49,071 nucleotides of DNA from Fermentimonas sp. (GTDB taxonomy: Bacteria; Bacteroidota; Bacteroidia; Bacteroidales; Dysgonomonadaceae): the NCBI GenBank assembly GCA_028709385.1, contig JAQVXD010000017.1, forward strand, positions 1-49,071, in the 5' to 3' direction. Numbering within the stretch: position 1 is the stretch's first letter; the number at the start of each line of letters is the position of its first letter. Under the pieces are notes generated by a model. The model did no database searches. It was given only the letters and a program-made list of their open reading frames with translations, and was not told the DNA's origin. The position numbers and the translations under genes are program-made. Below are positions 1-6,980 of the stretch, piece by piece.

Positions 1-1
1 G

Positions 2-994
2 GCAAAGACTAATGCTAAAGATAAGACTAAATTGTCTAAGGATAAGTTGCTGGAAATGCACAGAATGATGCTGGATATCCGCAATTTTGATAATAAAGTT
101 AACCGCTTGGTAAAAAGAGGTGTAGTGCCGGGAATGACACATTTCTCGGTAGGCGAAGAAGCCGCTAATGTTGGAGCAGTTGCTGCTTTGAATATCGGGT
201 CAGACCTTATTACATCAAATCATCGTGGGCACGGACAGAGTATTGCTTTGGGGATTGACCTTAACGAAATGATGGCAGAGATCATGGGAAAGGCTACCGG
301 TACCTGTAAAGGTAAAGGTGGTTCAATGCATATTGCCGATCTTGACGGAGGAAATCTGGGAGCAAACGGTATAGTAGGAGGTGGTATGGGAATGGCTATA
401 GGTGCTGCACTCACTCAGAAGATGAAAAAAACTGATAAGATAGTTGTCTGCTTTTTTGGAGACGGTGCAGTTAATGAAGGAACATTTCATGAAACGTTAA
501 ACATGGCCTCTATATGGAATTTGCCTGTTATTTTTTACACAATCAATAATATGTACGGAATCAGTACTCCGATCAGCAGTGTAATTAATATCGATTACAA
601 TTACAGGCGTGCTGCCTCTTATGGAATTCCGGGACATTTTATTGAAGATGGTAATGATCTGATGGCTGTATATAATAAGTTTGAAGAACTTGTTAATTAT
701 GTACGCGAGGGTAACGGTCCGGTATTGGTTGAATCAATTACATATCGTTATCTTGGTCACTCTACTTCTGACCCCGGTAAATACCGCACCAAAGAAGAGG
801 TTGATGAATGGAAAAAGAAAGATCCGATTCCCCGCTTCAAAAAATATCTGTTAGACAATAATCTTGCTACTAAAGAAGAGATAGAAGCCGTTGAGAAAGC
901 TTCTGAAGATGCAGTAGAAGAGTCGGTTAAGTTTGCATTAAGTAGTCCTGAGCCAACATTAGAATCTGCTTTCGAGGACGTTTTCGCACCTTAA
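2..994 (+). CDS. 2-oxoacid dehydrogenase E1 alpha subunit (pyruvate/acetoin type), 5' end cut by window
   Basis: This is the thiamine-diphosphate E1 alpha subunit of a 2-oxoacid dehydrogenase complex, of the PdhA/AcoA family. With the following E1 beta it decarboxylates a 2-oxoacid (or cleaves acetoin) and reductively acylates a lipoyl group. The TPP motif is visible as GDG at residues 143-145 and NN at 172-173, counted from a TTG at 32. The family stretch YRYLGHSTSDP lies further on. The reading frame is open to base 2 and encodes a lysine-rich leader, with no good ATG in frame, so the true start is probably outside the window and the TTG is only a fallback. E1 beta follows after 76 bp. Pyruvate is the likely substrate, but acetoin or a branched-chain acid cannot be excluded from sequence alone. 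Confidence 0.9.
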   Translation, partial: AKTNAKDKTKLSKDKLLEMHRMMLDIRNFDNKVNRLVKRGVVPGMTHFSVGEEAANVGAVAALNIGSDLITSNHRGHGQSIALGIDLNEMMAEIMGKATGTCKGKGGSMHIADLDGGNLGANGIVGGGMGMAIGAALTQKMKKTDKIVVCFFGDGAVNEGTFHETLNMASIWNLPVIFYTINNMYGISTPISSVINIDYNYRRAASYGIPGHFIEDGNDLMAVYNKFEELVNYVREGNGPVLVESITYRYLGHSTSDPGKYRTKEEVDEWKKKDPIPRFKKYLLDNNLATKEEIEAVEKASEDAVEESVKFALSSPEPTLESAFEDVFAP

Positions 995-1070
995 TACTAA
1001 CTTAAATCATAAAAGAGATTGACCTGAATGGTCTGACACAAAAATATAAAAACAGCTCAGTAAAATATAA

Positions 1071-2072
1071 ATGGAAAAAGAAACAAAATTAATGTCTGTC
1101 CGTGATGCAATAATCATGGCAATGTCAGAGGAAATGCGTCGTGACGAGAACGTTTTCCTGATGGGAGAAGATGTGGGAATTTTTGGAGGTGATTTCGGTA
1201 CATCTGTTGGTATGCTTGAAGAGTTCGGAAAAGAGAGAGTGCGAGATACTCCTATATCTGAAAATGCAATATCAGGTGCCGCAATCGGTGCTGCAATGAC
1301 CGGCATGCGTCCGATAGTGGATGTCACCTTTATGGATTTCATTGTTTACATGATGGATAATATAGTAAACCAGGCTGCTAAAACGAGATACATGTATGGC
1401 GGAAAAGGTCAGATACCTGTCGTATTCCGTGCCGCTGCCGGAGGAGGAGTAGGTTCAGCTGCCCAGCACTCACAATCACTTGAAGCCTGGTTTACGCACA
1501 TTCCGGGATTAAAAGTAATCGCTCCAGGAACTCCCGCTGACGTAAAGGGTCTGCTCAAAGCTGCCATCCGTGATAATAATCCGATAATTTTCCTTGAATA
1601 CAAGGCACAGTATAATATGAAAGGTGAGGTGCCTCTTGATCCTGATTTTGTTTTACCTATCGGTAAGGCAGACATAAAAAGAGAGGGAAAAGATGTAACA
1701 GTAGTAACTTATGGCCGTATGCTCGAAAGAGTGATGCAAGCTGCCGAAGAGGTACATGAAGCTGAAGGAGTGGAGGTTGAAGTGGTTGACTTAAGAACCC
1801 TGTCTCCCCTTGATAAAGACACTGTTATACAGTCCGTAAAGAAAACCGGTAAAGTTCTTCTGGTTAATGATGCACATAAACAAAGCGGCTTTATTGGAGA
1901 AGTAGCAGCTACCATAGCCGAAAGTGAAGCTTTTGATTATCTGGATGGCAGAATTCTTCGATTAGCAGGAGAAGATGTGCCAATTCCGTACAATCAGACC
2001 CTTGAAACTGCAATGATTCCAAGTGTTGAACGTATCAGGAAATATATCCTCAAACTAGTTAATAACAGGTAA
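1071..2072 (+). CDS. 2-oxoacid dehydrogenase E1 beta subunit
   Basis: The 333-residue protein is the E1 beta partner (PdhB/AcoB family), which completes the TPP site and binds the E2 core. It shows the family GEDVG motif near residue 30, a RDTPISE stretch near 60, and the C-terminal transketolase domain with VVDLRTLSPLD near 240. The length is normal for the family. It starts at an ATG after an A-rich leader and is followed 12 bp later by the E2 gene, so E1 beta and E2 are almost certainly cotranscribed. Confidence 0.93.
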   Translation: MEKETKLMSVRDAIIMAMSEEMRRDENVFLMGEDVGIFGGDFGTSVGMLEEFGKERVRDTPISENAISGAAIGAAMTGMRPIVDVTFMDFIVYMMDNIVNQAAKTRYMYGGKGQIPVVFRAAAGGGVGSAAQHSQSLEAWFTHIPGLKVIAPGTPADVKGLLKAAIRDNNPIIFLEYKAQYNMKGEVPLDPDFVLPIGKADIKREGKDVTVVTYGRMLERVMQAAEEVHEAEGVEVEVVDLRTLSPLDKDTVIQSVKKTGKVLLVNDAHKQSGFIGEVAATIAESEAFDYLDGRILRLAGEDVPIPYNQTLETAMIPSVERIRKYILKLVNNR

Positions 2073-2084
2073 ATAGCTGAGTTG

Positions 2085-3194
2085 ATGGAAAATAGAAAAT
2101 TAAGAGCAACACCTGCAGCAAGAACCCTGGCTAAGCGTCTGGGTGTGGACTTGTTTAATGTGACCGGTACAGGTTACAAAGGACGAATTCACAGAGAGGA
2201 TGTTGCAGGTTTCAATTACGAAGATAAAATACATGTCACACCGCTGGCTCAAAAGATTGCCGATGAGCATAATATAGATCTTAAGGGTGTTGTCGGCACA
2301 GGCTACCGCAATAAGATCATGAAGGATGATGTTCTCAATCTGATAAGTGATCCTGAAATTATATCACGCTTTGAGCTTGATGATTTCGGATATCATACAA
2401 TGCCCGCCGCAACATCACAGGTTTCAAAACAGGCAACAGCACAACAATCTGCTCAGGCAGTAAAGTCGCAGCCGGCTCAGGTGTCTACACCCGAGGGAGA
2501 ATCAGAAACAGTTCCAATGACGCAGATGCGAAAGATTATTGCAAAACGCATGTCAGAGAGCTATTTCGGTGCACCTACCTTTATTCAAACCTGGGAGATT
2601 GATATGACAGAACTCCTTGCTCTGCGCAAGAAGCTAATCGATCCGATAATGGAGAAGACAGGGAAGAAGCTGACAGTGACTGACTTAATCTCTATGGCAG
2701 TTGTGAAGACTTTGATGAAACATAAATATATAAATGCAAGTCTTAACAAAGAAGGTACCGAACTAACATTCCACAACTATGTGAATCTTGGAATGGCTGT
2801 CGGTTTGGACGAAGGACTGCTTGTACCAGTAGTTAAAGGTGCAGATAAGATGTCGCTGAGTGAATTTGTTGTTGCAATGAAGGATTTGACCGAGCGCACA
2901 TTCGCTAAGAAACTGCTTCCTGATGAGCAGAGCGGAAGTACATTCACAATCAGTAATCTCGGAATGTATGGAGTGGACGAATTTACTGCAATCATAAATC
3001 AGCCAAATTCTGCTATTTTAAGTGTTTCTTCAACACAGCAAAGAGCAGTACCCCGTGATGGAGAGATAGTTATTCGCCCGATAATGAAGATTAGTCTGAC
3101 TGCTGATCACAGAGTAATAGACGGACTGACAGGGGCTAAGTTTATGACAGATCTTAAAGCGGCTCTTGAAGATCCGTTGGTATTATTTATTTAG
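2085..3194 (+). CDS. 2-oxoacid dehydrogenase E2 acyltransferase without a lipoyl domain
   Basis: This is the dihydrolipoamide acyltransferase core of the complex. The C-terminal catalytic domain (about residues 140-369) ends with the active-site motif DHRVIDG, with His342 and Asp346. Unlike ordinary E2 proteins, there is no N-terminal lipoyl domain. The protein begins directly with two peripheral subunit-binding domains, about residues 6-40 and 50-85, each with a GTGYxxxI core. A Gln/Ala-rich linker (about 105-140) leads to the catalytic domain. A TTG at 2082 directly precedes the chosen ATG at 2085, and the ATG is preferred. The acyl carrier is presumably the lipoyl domain fused to E3 in the next gene (inference). 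Confidence 0.92.
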   Translation: MENRKLRATPAARTLAKRLGVDLFNVTGTGYKGRIHREDVAGFNYEDKIHVTPLAQKIADEHNIDLKGVVGTGYRNKIMKDDVLNLISDPEIISRFELDDFGYHTMPAATSQVSKQATAQQSAQAVKSQPAQVSTPEGESETVPMTQMRKIIAKRMSESYFGAPTFIQTWEIDMTELLALRKKLIDPIMEKTGKKLTVTDLISMAVVKTLMKHKYINASLNKEGTELTFHNYVNLGMAVGLDEGLLVPVVKGADKMSLSEFVVAMKDLTERTFAKKLLPDEQSGSTFTISNLGMYGVDEFTAIINQPNSAILSVSSTQQRAVPRDGEIVIRPIMKISLTADHRVIDGLTGAKFMTDLKAALEDPLVLFI

Positions 3195-3212
3195 CAGATA
3201 AAATATTAATGA

Positions 3213-3234
3213 GCCTGACATGAATATGTCAGGC
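3213..3234 (+). other. Intercistronic hairpin between E2 and E3
   Basis: A perfect 9-bp inverted repeat, GCCTGACAT at 3213-3221 and ATGTCAGGC at 3226-3234, encloses a four-base GAAT loop. No T-run follows, so it is unlikely to be a strong intrinsic terminator. It could act as an mRNA stability or processing element that sets E2:E3 ratios (inference). Confidence 0.55.
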
Positions 3235-3265
3235 ACTAATGACAATAGAAATTAAAAAATAAAAT

Positions 3266-4981
3266 ATGGCTTTTGAAATAATAATGCCCAAAGCAGGTAT
3301 CGACATGACCGAAGGGCAAATTGTAAAATGGTTAAAGAAAGAGGGTGATCCTGTAAAAGAGGGAGAGATCATTCTTGAAATTATGACCGATAAAACAAGT
3401 ATGGAGATAGAGGCAGAGGCTTCAGGCATACTTTTAAAAATTGTTCATAAAGATGATGAGACTGTGCCGGTTACTACGGTAATCGGTTACATCGGTGATG
3501 AAAACGAATCAGTTGATACTCTTATGCCTGAAGAATTTGAGGAGACAGGTGCTGAGGAGAGTCTGGAAGAAAAACGTATGATTCGTCTGGAAGACAATTA
3601 CAATGTTGCTGTTATCGGCGGAGGTCCTGCCGGTTACGTGGCAGCCATCAGAGCCGCTCAGCTTGGGGCAAAAGTCGCCATTGTAGAGAAGGGCGTATTT
3701 GGCGGTACTTGTCTGAATGTTGGTTGTATTCCATCAAAAGCCTATTTGAAAAATGTAGAAATAATTGAACATATCAAGAATGCTGCATCAAGGGGTATCA
3801 TAATTGAAAACCCTGAGATAAAGATTGATATGGAAAAAGTGGTAGAGTTTAAAAACGGGGTAGTCCGTAAACTCACCAGCGGAGTTGAAGCTCTGCTTAA
3901 ATCCAATGGAGTAGATATTTACAAAGGATTCGGCAAGATCAATAAAAACAAGGATGTTGTTGTTGATGATAAGCAGATAATTAAAGCCGACAAAATCATA
4001 CTTGCAGGCGGATCAAAAGTGTTCATGATAGATATTCCCGGAATTAAGAATGATAAAGTTCTTACAAGCGACGATCTTCTGGACATTAAAGAGGTACCTG
4101 AAACAATGGTAGTTTTGGGTGGCGGCGTTATTGGTGCTGAAATGGGACTTTCATTTGCCGGTCTCGGTTCCAAAGTAATTATCGTTGAGATGCAGGATCA
4201 TATTGTATCCATGTTTGATGATGATGTTACCAATGAACTGACCAAGCTGATAAAGAAAAAAGGAATTGAAGTAGTAACTTCTGCAAAGATTACGGAAGTA
4301 GTTGATAAAGGCGATAAGCTTGAGATAAAGATCGAAGGGCGTGAGTCTGTATTTGGTGATAAAGCTTTGCTGGCAATCGGCAGGGTGCCGGATCTGGAGT
4401 CTCTCGGTGAAGTTAAGTTTGAAACAGAAAGAGGCAGGATAAAAGTAGACCAGTACATGGAGACCAGTGTCAAGGGTATTTACGCACCGGGTGATATAAA
4501 CGGTATTAAAATGCTTGCCCACGTGGCATTCCGTATGGGTGAGGTGGCAGCAGAAAATGCCGTGAAAGGAAATCACCGGTCAGTGAAACTGCTATCTGCA
4601 CCGTCAGTTGTTTACACACTTCCCGAAGTAGCGATGGTGGGCCTGACAGAAGCACAGGCACGCGAAAAGTATGGAGATGATATTCGTATCGGAAGGTTTA
4701 ACTTCTCAGCCAATGGCAGAGCGCTTGCATCAAGTGAATCAGACGGCTTTGTTAAAGTTATTGCTGATAACCGTTATGGTGAAGTTCTCGGAGTTCATAT
4801 TATCGGTCCTGCCGCAGCAGAACTGATAACACAGGCATCATTAATAATGGAGATGGAGATTACTGTGGATGAGGTGGTTAATACTATATATGGTCACCCG
4901 ACATACTCTGAGGCTATCTTTGAAGCGTTTGCTGATGTGCTCGATGAAGCAGTTCATATTCCTAAAAAGAAAAAGAAATAA
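3266..4981 (+). CDS. lpdA: Dihydrolipoyl dehydrogenase (E3) with N-terminal lipoyl domain
   Basis: E3 reoxidises the dihydrolipoyl group and passes electrons to FAD and then NAD. Residues 1-80 form a complete lipoyl domain with the modifiable Lys43 in the context TDKTSM. An acidic linker (about 81-108) follows, then the flavoprotein. The FAD motif GGGPAGY is near 118-124, the redox disulfide is Cys149/Cys154 in GGTCLNVGCIPSKAY, and the His544/Glu549 dyad lies in GHPTYSEA. At 571 residues it is about 100 longer than a plain E3 because of the fused domain. The C-terminus is a run of five lysines. Lipoyl-E3 fusions are known in some acetoin and pyruvate dehydrogenase systems. Here it is the only lipoyl domain encoded in the visible operon. 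Confidence 0.95.
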   Translation: MAFEIIMPKAGIDMTEGQIVKWLKKEGDPVKEGEIILEIMTDKTSMEIEAEASGILLKIVHKDDETVPVTTVIGYIGDENESVDTLMPEEFEETGAEESLEEKRMIRLEDNYNVAVIGGGPAGYVAAIRAAQLGAKVAIVEKGVFGGTCLNVGCIPSKAYLKNVEIIEHIKNAASRGIIIENPEIKIDMEKVVEFKNGVVRKLTSGVEALLKSNGVDIYKGFGKINKNKDVVVDDKQIIKADKIILAGGSKVFMIDIPGIKNDKVLTSDDLLDIKEVPETMVVLGGGVIGAEMGLSFAGLGSKVIIVEMQDHIVSMFDDDVTNELTKLIKKKGIEVVTSAKITEVVDKGDKLEIKIEGRESVFGDKALLAIGRVPDLESLGEVKFETERGRIKVDQYMETSVKGIYAPGDINGIKMLAHVAFRMGEVAAENAVKGNHRSVKLLSAPSVVYTLPEVAMVGLTEAQAREKYGDDIRIGRFNFSANGRALASSESDGFVKVIADNRYGEVLGVHIIGPAAAELITQASLIMEMEITVDEVVNTIYGHPTYSEAIFEAFADVLDEAVHIPKKKKK

Positions 4982-5021
4982 TCAGTTAACAAAACCTTAA
5001 CATACGTACTTTAATCTGAAA

Positions 5022-5076
5022 GAAGATCAATTCAGACTTTTTATAAAAGTTAGGAATTGATCTTCCTTTCTTTTTT
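5022..5076 (+). terminator. Intrinsic terminator after the dehydrogenase operon
   Basis: The arms GAAGATCAATTC (5022-5033) and GAATTGATCTTC (5054-5065) are a perfect 12-bp inverted repeat. The loop is 20 bases, and a T-rich tail follows at 5067-5076. It sits 40 bp after the E3 stop and before the lplA start, so lplA probably has its own promoter or depends on readthrough. Confidence 0.8.
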
Positions 5077-5142
5077 GTAATTTAGTTGAAGCTAACGTCT
5101 GATACTTTAATTAAAAAGTGTAACGATAAAACTTTTAAGAAT

Positions 5143-6138
5143 ATGATATATATAGTAAACAAATCAAACAAACCCGATTTTAATATTTCTCTTGAGGAGT
5201 ACTGTTTTAAAAATCTTACTAAATACGACAAAATATTTATTCTCTGGATAAATGAGCCTTCGATTATTTTAGGTAAAAATCAGAATACACAAGCAGAAAT
5301 TAATGAAAAATATGTACAGGAGAACGGAATACATGTAGTTCGCCGAATATCGGGAGGAGGAGCAGTATACCACGATCTTAACAATCTCAATTATACTATA
5401 ATTTCAAATGAAAACAGCGACAGCCGCACCTTCGATTTCAAAGCTTTTTCCGAACCTGTAATTCAAACATTAAAAGAGTTAGGCGTTAAGGCCGAATTTT
5501 CAGGGCGTAATGATCTGACAATTGACGGAAAGAAAATCAGCGGAAATGCCCAGGCTTATATTGATGGCAGAGTCATGCACCATGGTTGTATATTGTTTGA
5601 TGTGGATCTGACTGTTTTGCAAAAAGCACTCGAAACATCAAGAGAAGTGGTTGAAGCAAAAGGGGTGAAGTCGGTACGCAGCAGAGTAGATAATATTCTT
5701 CCTAATCTGCCGGAGAAGATTACCGTTACAGAATTTGCCGATAAGATACTTGAGCAGATGAAGAAAAAGTATCCCGAAATGAAAGAATATAAGTTCAGTG
5801 AAAATGAACTGCAGACAATAGAAAAAACAAGAAAGGAGAAATTCGGTAACTGGGATTGGAATTATGGTTCAAATCCTGTTGCAGAGATAGTGCGCGAAAG
5901 GAGATACCCCGGCGGTAAGATACAGGTATTTATAAATACCAAAAAAGGGATAATTGATAATATCACCTTTTTTGGCACTTTCTTTGGAGTAAACAGCGAC
6001 CTTACAGATGTTCAGAATCATCTTAAAGGGGTAAAGTATGATAAAGCTGAAGTTGTTAAAGCCCTTACTGCCTTTGATGTTTCTCCCTATTTTGCAGGAT
6101 TTTCTGTAGAGGAGCTGACAGATGCAATTGTGGGTTGA
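5143..6138 (+). CDS. lplA: Lipoate-protein ligase A
   Basis: LplA activates lipoate with ATP and attaches it to lipoyl-domain lysines. The diagnostic motif RRISGGGAVYHD is present, as is the catalytic-lysine region DGKKISGNAQ. The C-terminal accessory domain is present too. A longer frame opens at a TTG at 5086, but the ATG at 5143 gives the usual family beginning (a short strand, then a Leu-Glu-Glu helix), so 331 residues is chosen. Its position right after the lipoyl-E3 gene fits a role in charging that domain. The last 52 bp overlap the 3' end of the convergent transporter gene on the other strand. Confidence 0.93.
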   Translation: MIYIVNKSNKPDFNISLEEYCFKNLTKYDKIFILWINEPSIILGKNQNTQAEINEKYVQENGIHVVRRISGGGAVYHDLNNLNYTIISNENSDSRTFDFKAFSEPVIQTLKELGVKAEFSGRNDLTIDGKKISGNAQAYIDGRVMHHGCILFDVDLTVLQKALETSREVVEAKGVKSVRSRVDNILPNLPEKITVTEFADKILEQMKKKYPEMKEYKFSENELQTIEKTRKEKFGNWDWNYGSNPVAEIVRERRYPGGKIQVFINTKKGIIDNITFFGTFFGVNSDLTDVQNHLKGVKYDKAEVVKALTAFDVSPYFAGFSVEELTDAIVG

Positions 6139-6701
6139 TTCTGACTCAACATCATCTTCTTCCATTTAAAGTAACCAAATACTGAAATGACTGAATAGAT
6201 TGCAAAAAGAACAGAAGTAGTATTGAGTCCTTTCCATACATACAGTCCGCACGATACAATATTTACAGCAAACCAGAACCACCACTGCTCTACATATTTA
6301 CGGGCAAGAAACCACATGCCTAATATGCTTAGAGCGGTTGTGAAGCTGTCGCCATACGGAACAGGGCTGTCAGTAAAGCGAACCAATATAAAAGCAATCA
6401 ATCCGAATAGTAAGATACCAATGACTGTGAGTGGAAGAATATACTTTTGAGGTGTTTGTCTGATCGGCAGCTCTTCCTGTTCTCTCTTTTTATGTCTGTT
6501 CCAGTGTATCCATCCATAAATACTTGCAAAGAAGTAGTAGATATTTACTCCCATATCGGCATAAAACTTACTCTGAAAGAATATCCATATATATACTATC
6601 GGCATTACAACTCCAACCGGCCACAGCCATTTGCTGGCTTTGAATTCCAGATACAGGTACACTAACCCGATTACTGCTCCAACTATTTCAACTGTTTGCA
6701 T
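6087..6701 (-). CDS. PnuC-family transporter, probably thiamine (PnuT-like)
   Basis: This 204-residue membrane protein has the PnuC fold, with about seven hydrophobic segments and a Trp-rich beginning (a KASKWLWPVG stretch, then a GWIHWNRH loop). PnuC proteins facilitate uptake of vitamin nucleosides that are trapped by phosphorylation inside the cell. In Bacteroidetes, PnuC relatives beside TPP-riboswitch-controlled TonB receptors are assigned to thiamine (PnuT). The upstream gene here is exactly such a receptor, so thiamine is the likely substrate rather than nicotinamide riboside (inference from context). Its C-terminal codons overlap the end of lplA. The 279-bp gap to the receptor gene holds a palindromic repeat. 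Confidence 0.88.
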   Translation of the reverse strand: MQTVEIVGAVIGLVYLYLEFKASKWLWPVGVVMPIVYIWIFFQSKFYADMGVNIYYFFASIYGWIHWNRHKKREQEELPIRQTPQKYILPLTVIGILLFGLIAFILVRFTDSPVPYGDSFTTALSILGMWFLARKYVEQWWFWFAVNIVSCGLYVWKGLNTTSVLFAIYSVISVFGYFKWKKMMLSQNQPTIASVSSSTENPAK

Positions 6702-6782
6702 TTATACTGTTTTGTTTTATTCTAAAAAATACTAAGTTAATTTTTATATTCTGTGAACAAGTATATATTATTTTTCCAATTT

Positions 6783-6925
6783 ACACATATTCTTTCACCC
6801 GTTATCTGTTTGCTCACTATTTGATTTGAACTTGCAATCTTAGTTACACTTCGATTGCTTCAAACAGCAAATCAAATTTAACGTTCACTTCACAGATCGG
6901 GTCCCGAAAGAATAATGTGAGACTT
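6783..6925. repeat. Palindromic repeat element, copy 1
   Basis: About 143 bp of nested inverted repeats. The outer arms are CACATATTCTTTC at 6784-6796 against GAAAGAATAATGTG at 6906-6919, with a one-base bulge. Middle arms are CTGT at 6806-6809 and ACAG at 6892-6895. Inner arms are ATTTGATTTG at 6819-6828 and CAAATCAAAT at 6868-6877. A clearly related element lies at 47855-47979. The two share the layout and long identical blocks, such as the shared AAATCAAATTTAACG, but this copy has an 18-bp longer loop. It lies between two - strand genes and contains no ORF of its own. Confidence 0.8.
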
Positions 6926-6980
6926 GGAAAAACAACACATACATTGATAGTTTCACAGAATAAAAAAATACCCCGACCTT

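Noticed and set aside
4151-4576. 141-codon open frame on the - strand inside the E3 gene
   Set aside because: It is fully inside a well-conserved gene, with no recognisable domain and no promoter or start signal.
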